A stretch of DNA of 37,664 bases from an uncultured Christensenella sp. (GTDB lineage Bacteria > Bacillota > Clostridia > Christensenellales > DTU072): assembly GCA_949285605.1 (NCBI GenBank), contig CASDZI010000011.1, positions 14,290 through 51,953 on the forward strand, given 5' to 3'. Under the pieces are notes generated by a model, which ran no database searches, was not told the origin of the DNA, and saw only the letters and a list, made by a program, of their open reading frames with translations. The position numbers and the translations under genes are program-made. Positions 1-11,647 of the stretch are shown here, in pieces; positions within the stretch are counted from its first letter, which is position 1, and every line of letters starts with the position of its first letter.

Positions 1-56
1 AATTTTCCCGTTCGCCGCTTAACGTCCCCGTTTACATAATCAACCGACTTTTTTCA

Positions 57-62
57 TATAAT
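57..62 (+). promoter_or_regulatory. -10 box directly before ylbJ start
   Basis: A perfect TATAAT lies at 57-62, only 5 nt before the GTG at 68, and no Shine-Dalgarno sequence is visible. Transcription would begin at or next to the start codon, so the message may be leaderless. No good -35 is seen at 16-18 nt; a TTTACA sits 20 nt away. Confidence 0.35.
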
Positions 63-67
63 TTTCC

Positions 68-1042
68 GTGAAAAAATTCCGATTCCGCATATCGATACGA
101 TATTTGCTTATCTTTGCTTTACTCGCCCTCACCATCCCCGTGGTTCTCTTCCCCGACAGATACGTCTCCTCGGTCTGGAACGGTTTCAAACTTTTTGCCC
201 TGAGCGTCCTACCGGCGCTTTTCCCGTTCTTTTTTTTCACTAAAATCCTTTCGGGACTGAATTTCGGTTACGACCTCGGACTGGTGCTGAAAAAACCTCT
301 CGGCAAGGTGTTCCGAGCGCCTGCGTCGTCGGGTTATATCCTCGCCATGAGTATGCTCTGCGGCTATCCCGTGGGAGCGAGACTTGTCTCGGATTTCTTC
401 GAAAAGGGGTACCTTACCGAACGGGAAGCCAGATCGGTCTCCGCTTTCACTTCCACTTCGGGACCTTTGTTCATCGTCGGAACGGTGGGCGTGGGTATGC
501 TCGGAAACAAAACCGCAGGTTTTATAATACTGATAAGTCATTATATTTCCGCACTTCTGAACGGGATAATCTTCCGTCCCAAGGAAACTTCCTCGGTAAC
601 TCTGCCCGCAAGACCTTTGATCTGCTACGACTCCCTGCTCTCCGAAGGTATCTATTCCGCTCTTTCCTCCGTTGCTGTGGTGGGCGGCTACGTCGCCATC
701 TTCAATCTCGTCCTCGACCTCTTTACCGACGTCGGGATAATCTCCCTCCTCTCCGCTCCGATGCAATGGGCGGGACTGGGCAAAACGGCGGCGCAAGGCA
801 CTGCGTCCTGCCTTGTGGAAATCACCAAAGGCTGCCTCTTGCTCAGCGAATCGGGGTATCCGCTTTCGGTCACCGCTCCCCTTTGCGCTTTCGGAATAAC
901 TTTCGGCGGAATGAGCGTGACCTTGCAAAGCCTGACCTTCCTCGGAAAAAGTAAAATTTCTCCCTTGTTTTACCTGCTTACCAAGTTCGTTCAAGGAATT
1001 ACCGCTTTTGCGATATGTAAACTGTTTTATCTCTTTTTATAA
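68..1042 (+). CDS. ylbJ: YlbJ-like sporulation integral membrane protein
   Basis: A 324-aa polytopic membrane protein of the nucleoside-recognition/Gate-domain type, to which the sporulation membrane protein YlbJ belongs; in Bacillus YlbJ is needed for spore properties, but its transported substrate is not established. Visible are an N-terminal basic stretch plus TM helix (about 10-30), further hydrophobic helices, and conserved loops CGYPVGARL (about 98-106) and STSGPLFI (about 130-137) typical of the family. The GTG start is chosen because the in-frame TAA just upstream leaves no earlier start. Its neighbours support the call: Bacillus has ylbH (rsmD)-ylbI (coaD)-ylbJ together, and here the rsmD-coaD gene lies just downstream on the opposite strand. 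The two units converge on the terminator at 1041-1064. Confidence 0.8.
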   Translation: MKKFRFRISIRYLLIFALLALTIPVVLFPDRYVSSVWNGFKLFALSVLPALFPFFFFTKILSGLNFGYDLGLVLKKPLGKVFRAPASSGYILAMSMLCGYPVGARLVSDFFEKGYLTEREARSVSAFTSTSGPLFIVGTVGVGMLGNKTAGFIILISHYISALLNGIIFRPKETSSVTLPARPLICYDSLLSEGIYSALSSVAVVGGYVAIFNLVLDLFTDVGIISLLSAPMQWAGLGKTAAQGTASCLVEITKGCLLLSESGYPLSVTAPLCAFGITFGGMSVTLQSLTFLGKSKISPLFYLLTKFVQGITAFAICKLFYLFL

Positions 1043-1064
1043 AAAAACCGCTCCGAAAGGAGCG
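1041..1064 (-). terminator. Terminator of the F-type ATPase operon
   Basis: Perfect 6-bp stem CGCTCC/GGAGCG (1049-1054 with 1059-1064) and a four-base loop. On the minus strand it is followed by GG and seven T (1047 down to 1041). The plus strand has no T run after the stem, so it serves the minus-strand operon ending at 1108. Confidence 0.75.
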
Positions 1065-1107
1065 ATAAAACTATCGGATATTCACTTTATCCTGTCGACG
1101 CAGCACG

Positions 1108-1524
1108 TCAGGAATCCAGTCTGTCGATAAGATTCTTGACGGTACCCTTTGCCTCTTCCAGGGAAACGCTCACGTCGGACAGCATTTTGAGAAGGTTGTT
1201 TTTGAGTTGGTCCTCCACCTCCTTTTTCTTTTGCAACGCCACGTCCACCGTGTGTTCGGCTATGACTTTGGCTTCGGATATGAGGATGTTTTCGTTCAGG
1301 ATATTGGCTTTGCGCTGTTCGGCTTCGGCAAGTATCTGTTTTGCTTGCGCTTCGGCTTCGGCGAGTATCTTTTGTCCGTTGATTGCGGCAAGCTGCTGCC
1401 TGATCCTCTTTACCAGGAGAAGTATGGCTTCGCCGTTTACCACCACGCCGCCGCCCATGAAGGCTTTTTTGCCGCCCTCGACTTCGGTCTCTATATAACT
1501 TAAAAGTAAGCTTATGTCTTCCAT
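1108..1524 (-). CDS. Coiled-coil protein resembling ATPase stalk subunits
   Basis: A 138-aa soluble protein with no TM segment. A short N-terminal domain (1-45) with a glycine-rich turn is followed by a long charged, alanine-rich helix (about 50-135) with repeats such as QILAEAEQRKANIL. This looks like the b/E/H peripheral-stalk family (COG2811-like). Many Clostridia carry a similar small coiled-coil ORF beside coaD, annotated only as ATPase or subunit H-like; its function is unknown to me. The start has a good GGAGG 5 nt upstream and overlaps the end of the RsmD-CoaD gene by 13 nt, so the two are probably translationally coupled. It is the last gene of the F-ATPase transcript. A structural role with a rotary ATPase is possible but unproven. 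Confidence 0.6.
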   Translation of the reverse strand: MEDISLLLSYIETEVEGGKKAFMGGGVVVNGEAILLLVKRIRQQLAAINGQKILAEAEAQAKQILAEAEQRKANILNENILISEAKVIAEHTVDVALQKKKEVEDQLKNNLLKMLSDVSVSLEEAKGTVKNLIDRLDS

Positions 1525-2531
1525 TTTTCCTCCTTGGCAAGCATCGGAAGAAGTTCCTCGGCTACAAAATCCCCCACTTCTTCCTTCCTTGATAATTTTT
1601 CCTTTACCGCCGTACTGCTTATTTCGGGTCTGACTGCGGGGATAAACAGCGTTTCCGTACCGCCTCTGCGGAAATTGTAATCCGCCATCTCCCGCTCGTA
1701 GGCGAGATCTTTTTCGTTCCTTACACCTCTTATTATATACTTAATTCCGTGTTCCTTGCAATAGTCGGCGGCATATCCGTCGTAAAAGACGATTTTTACC
1801 CTTTTGCGATACTTTTTCAATACCGTCTGTATCATTTTGATACGTTTTTCAGCCGAATAAGTTACCGTCTTTGCCTCGTTGACGAGAACCAGAACGTAAA
1901 GCGCCCCGAATTGCTTCAGCGCTTCCTCCGCAAGAAAGGAATGTCCGTTCGTGAAAGGATCGAATGTCCCCGTGAGGGCGCATTTGGTACAATTTCGGAA
2001 AAAGTCCAACGATACGTTCCCGTAACGCTTGGTTTGTTCTGGGAAAAAGATATTTTCGGCGATTTCCCCGTCGTAGGAATGTCTTTCCACGGTTATGAGG
2101 CCGTTTTCCGCCATAATTTCGCATTTTGCCGCAACGGAAAGGATATTGCCGCCCTCTTTGTCGGCAAAAGGCGGATCGCAAAGCATCAGATCGGCTTTAA
2201 CGCCTCGGGCGGAAAGACGGTTGAGAATATCCGCATAGTCCCCTTTCAGAATTTCGTAACTTCCTTTTTCGACGAAGGTTAAATTGGATTGGAGCAACGC
2301 GATACTTCTTGCGTCCTTATCGCAGAAATAAACTTTTTTCGCACCTCGGCTCAAAGCCTCTATCCCCAGCGCTCCCGTCCCCGCAAACAAATCTATGACC
2401 ACGGCTTCGGAAACTTCCTTCTGCAAAACGTCGAAAAGCGCTTCCTTTATCTTGTCGCTCGTCGGTCTTACGGAATTGTCCTTAGGCGGATTTATTTTAC
2501 GTCCTCGGTATTTGCCTGCTATTACTCTCAT
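1512..2531 (-). CDS. rsmD-coaD: Fused RsmD (16S rRNA m2G966 methyltransferase)-CoaD (PPAT)
   Basis: One 339-aa frame carries two complete enzymes. Residues 1-179 are RsmD: MRVIAGKYRGRKI at the start, VRPTSDKIKEALF (21-33), SAM motif DLFAGTGALGIEAL (47-60) and catalytic DPPF (119-122). Residues 184-339 are CoaD, which makes dephospho-CoA from phosphopantetheine and ATP: GTFDPFTNGH (188-197, nucleotidyltransferase T/HxGH), IIRGVRNEKDLAYE (266-279) and ISSTAVKE (304-311). The linker is only a few residues (CTKC). I start at the ATG at 2531 because the RsmD family begins MRVIAG there; a longer reading from 2573 would overlap the hydratase gene. The two genes are separate neighbours in most Firmicutes. 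Both domains keep their catalytic motifs and near-normal lengths, so a working bifunctional protein is likely. Confidence 0.88.
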   Translation of the reverse strand: MRVIAGKYRGRKINPPKDNSVRPTSDKIKEALFDVLQKEVSEAVVIDLFAGTGALGIEALSRGAKKVYFCDKDARSIALLQSNLTFVEKGSYEILKGDYADILNRLSARGVKADLMLCDPPFADKEGGNILSVAAKCEIMAENGLITVERHSYDGEIAENIFFPEQTKRYGNVSLDFFRNCTKCALTGTFDPFTNGHSFLAEEALKQFGALYVLVLVNEAKTVTYSAEKRIKMIQTVLKKYRKRVKIVFYDGYAADYCKEHGIKYIIRGVRNEKDLAYEREMADYNFRRGGTETLFIPAVRPEISSTAVKEKLSRKEEVGDFVAEELLPMLAKEEKWKT

Positions 2532-2539
2532 CGGTTTTT

Positions 2540-4762
2540 TTACGCATCGGCACGGTTGGCGTTGATAAGACAACCGGCTTTAATTATTCTCTTTTCTTCC
2601 TCGGTAAGGGCGTCCATGGTAAACTTCACGCCGTATACCTCGCCGTTGCGGACCACTTCCGCTTTTATCGTGCCTTTGTCTAGGACTTCGGCGACATTCT
2701 TCACCACGATAATGTCCCCCGTCCTCAGGGGAAGAGAATTATCGTAAAGGAAGGGCAGCATTCCCCAGTTTATGAGGTTACTGCGGTAACGCTTGGTGGC
2801 GTACTCCGCCGCAAGATTGGCTACGCCGCCCAGCACTCTCTGACAGCTTGCCGCCTGTTCTCTCGCACTCCCGTCGCCGGGTTTGACGGCATAAATCACG
2901 CTCCCTATCTCTATATCCTTGCTCACTCCGCACTTTTCGCAAGCCAAAGCGTAATCGGCAGGCATTTCGCCTTTTGCCGCAAGGGCAGCCTCCTCGGCTA
3001 TTGCCTTGGCATTCGCAACGTAATCCGGTCTTTTCCTGCTCAAAGTAAATTCCGCAAGACGAAGAGGATTGCTTCTGTAAGAACTGGTCTCTCCGCTGGG
3101 GATAAGTTCGTCTGTGGTGGTCACCGGATCGTCGATGACGGCGGCGACTTTCATTAAAAGATCGGTTTTAAGCGGACTCATTTCCGGCCAGTCGGCGATA
3201 TTGGGTCCGTAACAAAGCCGAGCGTTCTCGTCGGCTTTTCCGAAACAGTCCAGCACCCTGTTGCGGTAAATGGTATCGTCGAAAGTAAAGGGCTTTTTGC
3301 GAGAAAGGTAGTCCACGTCGGTAGCGGGCGTGAGGTATCCGCCGTTGGCCGCAGTGGCGGCTATGCTCCTTGCGTCCATCAAAGCCACGCAGGCAAGCTG
3401 CCCTTCTCCCGGCTTGCTCCCCTCCCTCGATTCGAAATTACGGGTGGTGTGCCTTATGCTCAACCCGTTGTTGGAAGGCACGTCCCCCGCCCCGAAACAC
3501 GGTCCGCAGAACGCCGTCTTTATGGTGACTCCGCTGTCGGCAAGTGCGGACAGATACCCTTTCTTCATAAGGTCGATATAGATAGGCTGACTCCCGGGAT
3601 ATACGCTTACGGAAAGTTCGTTCCCCACGCTTTTGCCTTTCAGTATCTCGGCGGCTTCCGCTATGTTGTCGTAAGTGCCGCCGGCACATCCGGCTATCAC
3701 CGCCTGATCCACCTTTATCTTGCCGTCCACTATCTTGTCGGTAAGAGAAAAATACCCCTTCTTGATGAGTTTGTTCCCTTCCTTCTCGCATTCGGAAAGA
3801 ATTTCGTACGGATTTGCCAGAAGTTCCCTTATGGTGTAGGCGTTGCTCGGGTGGAAGGGCAGAGCTATCATCGGTTCGATTTTCGAAAGGTTTATTTCCA
3901 CAAGCCCGTCGTAGCAACATACTTCGTCCTGCTTCAGTTCCTTATAGTCGTCCGGACGTTTATGCACGGTAAAGTATTCCTTAACCGCTTCGTCGGTTAC
4001 CCAAATCGACGATAAACAAGTAGTTTCGGTAGTCATAACGTCGATACCGTTGCGATATTCAATCGGTAGGTTCTTGACGCCCGGACCGAAAAACTCCATT
4101 ACCTTGTTCTTGACGAAACCGCATTTGAACGTGGCTTTTATGAGAGCGAGGGCAACGTCCTGCGGTCCTACGCCTTTGCGAGGTTTGCCGGTAAGACGGA
4201 CGCCGACTACGTCGGGGTATTTTATGTCGTAAGTGCGGTTAAGAAGTTGTTTTACCAATTCCCCTCCGCCTTCGCCTATCGCCATGGTGCCGAGTGCGCC
4301 GTAGCGGGTATGGGAGTCGCTTCCGAGGATCATTTTGCCGCAAGAGGCCATTCTTTCCCGCATATAGCTGTGTATGACTCCCTGATGTGCCGGAACGTAT
4401 ATCCCGCCGTATTTCTTTACCGCGGAATAACCGAATTTATGGTCGTCCTCGTTTATCGTGCCGCCCACCGCACACAGACTGTTGTGGCAGTTGGTCAAAA
4501 CGTACGGTATGGGGAATTTCTTCAATCCGCTGGCTTTCGCCGTCTGGATTATCCCGACGTAGGTTATGTCGTGCGACGCCATACAATCGAATTTGATTTT
4601 TACGGGGGCGCCTTTCTCCGTCACGCCTGTCGTGTTGTGAGCGGAAATTATTTTATAAGCGATGGTCCCTTTATAGGCGTTGTTTTTCTCGGCTTCGTCG
4701 ATGGGACGGGTTCTCTTCCCGTTGCGGAAATATACCGGTCCCGCAGTTAGTTTGATGGGCAT
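2540..4762 (-). CDS. Aconitase-family hydratase (YbhJ-like)
   Basis: 740 aa, a full-length [4Fe-4S] aconitase-superfamily enzyme. The cluster cysteines are visible as C359 ([11 protein letters not shown]) and the C419-G-P-C422 pair, with the usual spacing of about 60 residues. [12 protein letters not shown] (147-158) and [10 protein letters not shown] (439-448) match substrate and cluster loops, and the C-terminal swivel domain is present (about 570-740). Length and the diverged signatures fit the YbhJ/'hydratase' branch seen in E. coli and gut Clostridia better than AcnA/AcnB or LeuCD. The exact substrate is not known to me; a citrate/isocitrate-like acid is the default guess. The start has GGAG 8 nt upstream. 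It lies 33 nt after atpC and 8 nt before rsmD-coaD in the same operon. Confidence 0.75.
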   Translation of the reverse strand: MPIKLTAGPVYFRNGKRTRPIDEAEKNNAYKGTIAYKIISAHNTTGVTEKGAPVKIKFDCMASHDITYVGIIQTAKASGLKKFPIPYVLTNCHNSLCAVGGTINEDDHKFGYSAVKKYGGIYVPAHQGVIHSYMRERMASCGKMILGSDSHTRYGALGTMAIGEGGGELVKQLLNRTYDIKYPDVVGVRLTGKPRKGVGPQDVALALIKATFKCGFVKNKVMEFFGPGVKNLPIEYRNGIDVMTTETTCLSSIWVTDEAVKEYFTVHKRPDDYKELKQDEVCCYDGLVEINLSKIEPMIALPFHPSNAYTIRELLANPYEILSECEKEGNKLIKKGYFSLTDKIVDGKIKVDQAVIAGCAGGTYDNIAEAAEILKGKSVGNELSVSVYPGSQPIYIDLMKKGYLSALADSGVTIKTAFCGPCFGAGDVPSNNGLSIRHTTRNFESREGSKPGEGQLACVALMDARSIAATAANGGYLTPATDVDYLSRKKPFTFDDTIYRNRVLDCFGKADENARLCYGPNIADWPEMSPLKTDLLMKVAAVIDDPVTTTDELIPSGETSSYRSNPLRLAEFTLSRKRPDYVANAKAIAEEAALAAKGEMPADYALACEKCGVSKDIEIGSVIYAVKPGDGSAREQAASCQRVLGGVANLAAEYATKRYRSNLINWGMLPFLYDNSLPLRTGDIIVVKNVAEVLDKGTIKAEVVRNGEVYGVKFTMDALTEEEKRIIKAGCLINANRADA

Positions 4763-4795
4763 AAAATACTCCTTTTTGTATGAATTTTCCGTAGT

Positions 4796-7476
<2,681 letters not shown>

Positions 7477-7490
<14 letters not shown>

Positions 7491-9240
7491 CGTCCTTCTT
7501 TTCCTTGAAGAAATAGATGTCGTAATTTATTACGTCGGCGTCCAGCACCTTCCGTATCTCGTCGGTAAGAACGCCTTGTTTCCGTAGCGTTTTCAGGTCG
7601 CTGTAATCGCTGTTGACGAAATACTGGTAAAATCCTTCCATATATTCCTTTATCCTCGAAACGGGCACGTTGTCGATATGTCCGTTGATGAGATATAGAT
7701 AAATTATCTGCTTGTCCACGCTCATCGGAGCGCCTTCGGCTTGTTTCAGTATTTCGGTGATTTTACGCCCTGTCTCGAGAATTTTGCCGGTGGACTCGTC
7801 CATATCGCCGCCGAACTGCGAAAATACCGCAAGTTCACGGTAATGGGCAAGATCCAGACGGAGCTTGGAAGCCAATTTCCTTATAGCGGGATATTGTGCG
7901 CTGCCGCCCACACGGCTGACCGAAAGTCCCACGTTTACGGCAGGTCTTACGCCGGAATGGAACAGTTCGCTTTCCAGATAAATCTGTCCGTCGGTTATGC
8001 TTATGACGTTGGTGGGGATATACTGCGAAATATCTCCCGCCTGGGTTTCGATGAGCGGTAACGCCGTCATACTGCCGCCGCCTAAATTATCGGCAAGCTG
8101 TGCGCTCCTTTCCAGCAATCTGGAATGGATGTAGAACACATCTCCCGGATACGCTTCCCTCCCCGAAGGACGTTTCAGAAGCAAGCTTATGGTTCGGTAT
8201 GCGTTGGCGTGTTTGGAAAGGTCGTCATAGACTATCAAAACGTCTTTCCCCTGCGACATAAACTCTTCGCCTATGGCGCAACCGGTATACGGTGCGATAT
8301 ACTGCAGGGCGGCGTTGTCGTCGGCGGTACTTGCGACTATAACGGTATTTTTCAAGGCGTCGGCGTTCTTCAATCTTTCTATGATCTTTGCTATCGTCCC
8401 CGCCCTTTGCCCTATGGCGACATAAATACAGATAACTCCGCTCTTACGCTGATTGATGATGGCGTCCACGGCGATACTGGTTTTTCCCGTCTGACGGTCG
8501 CCTATTATAAGTTCTCTCTGTCCTCTGCCTATAGGGACCATACTGTCTATCGCCAAAATACCCGTCATGAGCGGACGGGAAACTTTGCTCCTTTCTATGA
8601 TTCCCGGAGCCGGACTCTCTATAGGACGCTTTTTCTCGCAATGCAAAACGCTGTTGCCGTCCAAAGGTTTGCCGAGAGGATTGACTACCCTGCCTAAAAG
8701 AGCGTCGCCTACAGGTACCTCGACGATTTTTCCCGTACCTTTAACGATATCTCCGTATTCGATATTGCTGCCGTCGGAAATGAGCATGGCTTTCACGCAG
8801 TCCGTCATAAGGTTCATGGCGATGGCGTAGCTGCCTTTATCTATCTCCAGAAGTTCGAAATACCGACATTCGGTAAGCCCTTCCACGGTGATTATTCCGT
8901 CGGCGCTTTCGGTGACTCTTCCGTATTCCACCGAGCCGGCTTTCCCGTCGAGAGAATCGAGCAACTCCTCTTTCCAGTTTCCCGGAAGACTTTTTTTATC
9001 GGAAAGGATCTGGTTTACATACTCCTCGCCTTTACGCTTGAAATCGTATAATGCCGACGCCACGCTCGCATCGTAAATCCTTTCCCCGTCCTCGATAACG
9101 ACTCCGCCTAAAAGATTTTTATCTTCCAGATAACGGAAAAACAATTCCTCGTCCCCGTATTTTTTATAAAAAGCGTCCTCGATCTTTTTCCGCTGCTGAA
9201 CGGTCAGCGAAAGAGAGGACTTTACAACGATATTACGCAT
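7477..9240 (-). CDS. atpA: F1 delta(C-terminal domain)-alpha fusion subunit
   Basis: 587 aa, about 80 longer than usual alpha. Residues about 3-70 (nt 9234-9031) match the C-terminal, b-binding half of delta (AtpH/OSCP): IVVKSSLSLTVQQRKKIEDA, then NLLGGVVIEDGERIYDASV (42-60), the delta LIGGxxIxxGxxxxDxS signature. A charged linker (70-103) leads into the alpha beta-barrel at about 104 (VEYGRVTESADGIITVEGL). Alpha motifs are intact: GDRQTGKT (247-254), YDDLSKHA (338-345) and VSRVGGSAQ with arginine finger R443. The usual alpha N-terminal helix that docks the delta N-terminal domain is not recognisable, and no separate atpH exists between atpF and this gene. The start overlaps atpF in ATGCGTAA. 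As alpha is present three times per F1, three delta domains per complex would result unless processing or internal initiation occurs. Confidence 0.92.
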
Positions 9241-9766
9241 TGCTTTCCTCTTTGTTTTTCTTGTCGAGAGACTGAACGAGATTTTCTATGAAAACGTCGT
9301 TGTCCGAACTTTTAAGCTCCCTTCCGAGAAGTTTTTCGGAAATATCCACCGCAAGCCCCGATAAAGAATAATAAAAATTCTCCCTTTCGATTTTTTGGGC
9401 ATTCTTACTGTCTTCCACCGCTTTTTTAACGATCTCTTCGGCTTCCTCGTGCGCTCCGGCAATGATTTCCTGCGTTTGCACCATGGCAAGAGCGTGGGCT
9501 TCTTCGGCGATCTTTACCGCCTCTTCGCGGGCCTTGTCCAGCATTTCTTCGGCTTTACGGGAACTTTCTTCGGTGAACTTTAAGGAATTCTGATACTTTT
9601 CTTCCGCCGCCTTATATGCCTCGCTGCGTTTCTTTATGAATTTTTTTACGGGTTTGTAAAGTAATAGATAAAGGCACGTCACGAGGATAACGAAATTCAG
9701 AAGATGCAGTAAAAATTCCTGGACGGTAAGTCCGAGTATAATTTCCTTTGCAAAAAATTCCGCCAT
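9233..9766 (-). CDS. atpF: F0 ATP synthase subunit b (peripheral stalk)
   Basis: 177 aa. One N-terminal TM helix (about 15-37, LTVQEFLLHLLNFVILV onward) is followed by KPVKKFIKKRSEAY and a long alanine/glutamate-rich coiled coil to about 150. This subunit anchors F1 to the membrane through delta. Here its partner delta domain is fused to alpha in the very next gene. Only one b gene is present, so a b homodimer is expected. GAGGT precedes the ATG. Confidence 0.93.
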   Translation of the reverse strand: MAEFFAKEIILGLTVQEFLLHLLNFVILVTCLYLLLYKPVKKFIKKRSEAYKAAEEKYQNSLKFTEESSRKAEEMLDKAREEAVKIAEEAHALAMVQTQEIIAGAHEEAEEIVKKAVEDSKNAQKIERENFYYSLSGLAVDISEKLLGRELKSSDNDVFIENLVQSLDKKNKEESNA

Positions 9767-9785
9767 TTTGACCTCTTAACTCAAA

Positions 9786-10034
9786 TTACACTTTAATAAC
9801 CAACAATATAGCTATCAACAAACCGTATATAGCGGTGGTTTCGGCAAACGCAAGACCCAACATAAGCGTGGTACGTATTTTGCCTTCGGCTTCGGGCTGA
9901 CGGGCGATGGCTTCGACGGCTTTACCGGTGGCGATACCGATACCGATACCTGCGCCCACGCCGGTGAATGCCGCCACTGCGGCGCCGATTGCGTAAAGAG
10001 CTTCGCTGGTTATCGCAGCTAACATGTAAAACAT
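9786..10034 (-). CDS. atpE: F0 ATP synthase subunit c (rotor ring)
   Basis: 82 aa, two TM helices. The ATG at 10034 is chosen because GGAGG sits 7 nt upstream and the family length fits; a 50-residue upstream extension of the frame runs into atpB and is rejected. Helix 1 has the glycine-rich ring-packing motif [13 protein letters not shown] (25-37), the loop is ARQPEAEGK (44-52), and helix 2 carries the ion-binding carboxylate E65 in [10 protein letters not shown]. Residue numbering aligns without gaps to Ilyobacter tartaricus c. Of the Na+ ligands there, E65, T67 and Y70 are kept and S66 is T, but Q32 is I32 and V63 is F63. Proton coupling is therefore more likely, though not certain. Confidence 0.95.
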   Translation of the reverse strand: MFYMLAAITSEALYAIGAAVAAFTGVGAGIGIGIATGKAVEAIARQPEAEGKIRTTLMLGLAFAETTAIYGLLIAILLVIKV

Positions 10035-10048
10035 AAAAATACCTCCTT

Positions 10049-10735
10049 TTACTCCGCCGCTTCCGCTATGAACAAAGTGGACAGAGTAGCGAAAATATAC
10101 GCCTGGATAAAGGCGTGGAATAACGTGGTTATCACGCTTACCGCAACGGGTACGACGTAAGAAGTAAAGACGAAACTGTAACACAGTTCCATAATAAGCA
10201 ATCCGCTTACGATACTTCCGAACAGACGGAAACTCATACTGACGGGAACTGCCAGGTCGGTAATAAGGTTAATGGGATTCAGATAATGTTTGAAACGCTT
10301 TACGCCGTGTGACTTGAACCCGAAAAAGAAAATCAGTCCGAAGGTGGAAATACCCATTGCAAGACAAGCGTTGAGATCTGCCATTATGGGACGGAAACCG
10401 AGTAGTTCCACGAGCGTCCCGAGTCCGACGTAAAGAGCGGCAACGAGGATATATCCTCCGACGAAGTTGCCGTATTTACCCTCCGCCATATTGGAAAAAC
10501 CGCCCACTACGGTTTCCAGAATACCCTGAATTTTACCGGGGACGTTTTTCATGTGGCGAATGACTGTCAAACGAAGAATAACTGCTATCAAAATCAGCAA
10601 AACCGATACGGCAAAGGCGGTATAGAAACTCGGATTGACCATAATATCCGTACCGAACAAACTGACCTTTTCGGGAGACAACGCTTCCGATAATCTGTCT
10701 CCCACCTCTTCGGCGAGGAGCAAAGAATTAAACAT
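10049..10735 (-). CDS. atpB: F0 ATP synthase subunit a (stator channel)
   Basis: 228 aa, a multi-pass membrane protein providing the two ion half-channels beside the c ring. [15 protein letters not shown] (114-128) and [13 protein letters not shown] with the essential arginine R170 are diagnostic, as is the C-terminal [17 protein letters not shown] helix. It is the first gene of the operon; there is no atpI upstream. GAGAGG lies 5 nt before the ATG and a -10 box at 10763-10768. Confidence 0.94.
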   Translation of the reverse strand: MFNSLLLAEEVGDRLSEALSPEKVSLFGTDIMVNPSFYTAFAVSVLLILIAVILRLTVIRHMKNVPGKIQGILETVVGGFSNMAEGKYGNFVGGYILVAALYVGLGTLVELLGFRPIMADLNACLAMGISTFGLIFFFGFKSHGVKRFKHYLNPINLITDLAVPVSMSFRLFGSIVSGLLIMELCYSFVFTSYVVPVAVSVITTLFHAFIQAYIFATLSTLFIAEAAE

Positions 10736-10762
10736 AAACGCCTCTCAGAAATTTAATATTTC

Positions 10763-10768
10763 ATTATA
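10763..10768 (-). promoter_or_regulatory. atpB: -10 box of the F-type ATPase operon
   Basis: On the minus strand TATAAT lies 28 nt before the atpB ATG in an AT-rich stretch, giving a short leader that includes the GAGAGG ribosome site. The best -35 match (TTGCTA) is 20 nt away, so the -35 is weak. Confidence 0.4.
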
Positions 10769-10811
10769 ATATCACAATTCAATTCATTTAGCAAGCGATA
10801 TCGCCGTCGTA

Positions 10812-10830
10812 TAACTATTTATAATAGTTA
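10812..10830. repeat. Perfect 19-bp palindrome between atpB and rluA
   Basis: TAACTATT-TAT-AATAGTTA: 8-bp arms with a 3-nt centre, in the 168-bp divergent region between the ATPase operon and the pseudouridine synthase gene. It has the look of a repressor operator. A TATAAT (10820-10825) lies inside it. No T run follows, so it is not a terminator. Confidence 0.5.
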
Positions 10831-10865
10831 ATCTTCGGCAAAAGCGGGTTTCCCGTCAATTTTAC

Positions 10866-10892
10866 TTGACTTTAGACGGTATTTTGTATAAC
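10866..10892 (+). promoter_or_regulatory. Promoter of the RluA-type gene
   Basis: TTGACT (10866-10871) and TATAAC (10887-10892) with a short 15-nt spacer. Only 11 nt separate the -10 from the ATG and no Shine-Dalgarno is seen, so the leader would be about 5 nt. Confidence 0.4.
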
Positions 10893-10903
10893 ATAAATTC
10901 ATT

Positions 10904-11638
10904 ATGAAAACATTTACTTACGAAGACCTCAACGTAGTTTACGAAGATAACCACGTCATCGTGGTAGTCAAACCGCCCCTTGTTCCTTCCTGCCCCGACG
11001 GCACCGGCGACAAGGATATGCTTACGATAGTCAAAGAGTATCTTATTCATAAATACGACAAACCCGGCGACGCTTTCGCAGGGTTGGTGCACCGTCTCGA
11101 CAGACCTACGGGAGGCGTTATGGTCTTTGCCAAAACTTCCAAAGCCGCTTCCCGCCTTTCCGAAAGCATTCGTAACGACGAAACCGAAAAAAAATACCTC
11201 GCCGTCGTAGTCGGAACTCCGAGAGAAAAAACCATAACCGAACTCACCAATTACCTTTTGAAAGATCCGGTCAAGAATATGGTCTACGTCGTGCCTATGG
11301 CGACCGAAGGCGCAAAAAAAGCCGTTCTCGATTACACCACCATAGCTACCGACGGGAAACTTTCTTTAATTTCCGTTAAACTTCATACCGGACGGGCGCA
11401 TCAGATACGAGTTCAGATGTCCACCCTCGGCAACCCCCTCTTCGGCGATCAGAAATACGGTCAAGGTAAATCCCCCGCAGGGTTTAACCTCGCTCTCTGG
11501 GCGTACGAACTGGTTTTTCCCCACCCCACTACCAAGGAAAGAATGGTCTTCAGAGTTTACCCTCCCGTGGAGGAAATCCCCTGGAAGTATTTCGATATAA
11601 ACAGATATCTCGCAATAAGTATAAAAAATATTTATTAA
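10904..11638 (+). CDS. RluA-family RNA pseudouridine synthase
   Basis: 244 aa. It isomerises uridine to pseudouridine in rRNA or tRNA. The catalytic motif is AGLVHRLDRPTGG with D66, and LHTGRAHQIRVQM (about 160-172) and GNPLFGDQKYG are the other family signatures. It begins directly with the catalytic domain (NVVYEDNHVIVVVKPP) and has no N-terminal S4 domain, as in the short RluA/RluC-like members; the RNA target cannot be told from sequence. It stands alone, transcribed away from the ATPase operon, with its own terminator. Confidence 0.88.
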   Translation: MKTFTYEDLNVVYEDNHVIVVVKPPLVPSCPDGTGDKDMLTIVKEYLIHKYDKPGDAFAGLVHRLDRPTGGVMVFAKTSKAASRLSESIRNDETEKKYLAVVVGTPREKTITELTNYLLKDPVKNMVYVVPMATEGAKKAVLDYTTIATDGKLSLISVKLHTGRAHQIRVQMSTLGNPLFGDQKYGQGKSPAGFNLALWAYELVFPHPTTKERMVFRVYPPVEEIPWKYFDINRYLAISIKNIY

Positions 11639-11647
11639 GGTTATATG

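Noticed and set aside
1..22. Possible 3' end of an upstream plus-strand gene (frame ending IFPFAA then TAA at 20-22)
   Set aside because: Only seven codons are visible, which is not enough to tell coding from chance.
2532..2573. 14-residue extension of the RsmD-CoaD protein
   Set aside because: It overlaps the end of the hydratase gene, and RsmD proteins begin at the internal MRVIAG.
8931..8933. Internal start making free alpha without the delta domain (GTG at V104)
   Set aside because: No convincing Shine-Dalgarno at proper spacing precedes it; kept only as a possibility to test.
10035..10184. 50-residue N-terminal extension of subunit c
   Set aside because: It overlaps atpB, is unlike any c subunit, and a good ribosome site supports the ATG at 10034.
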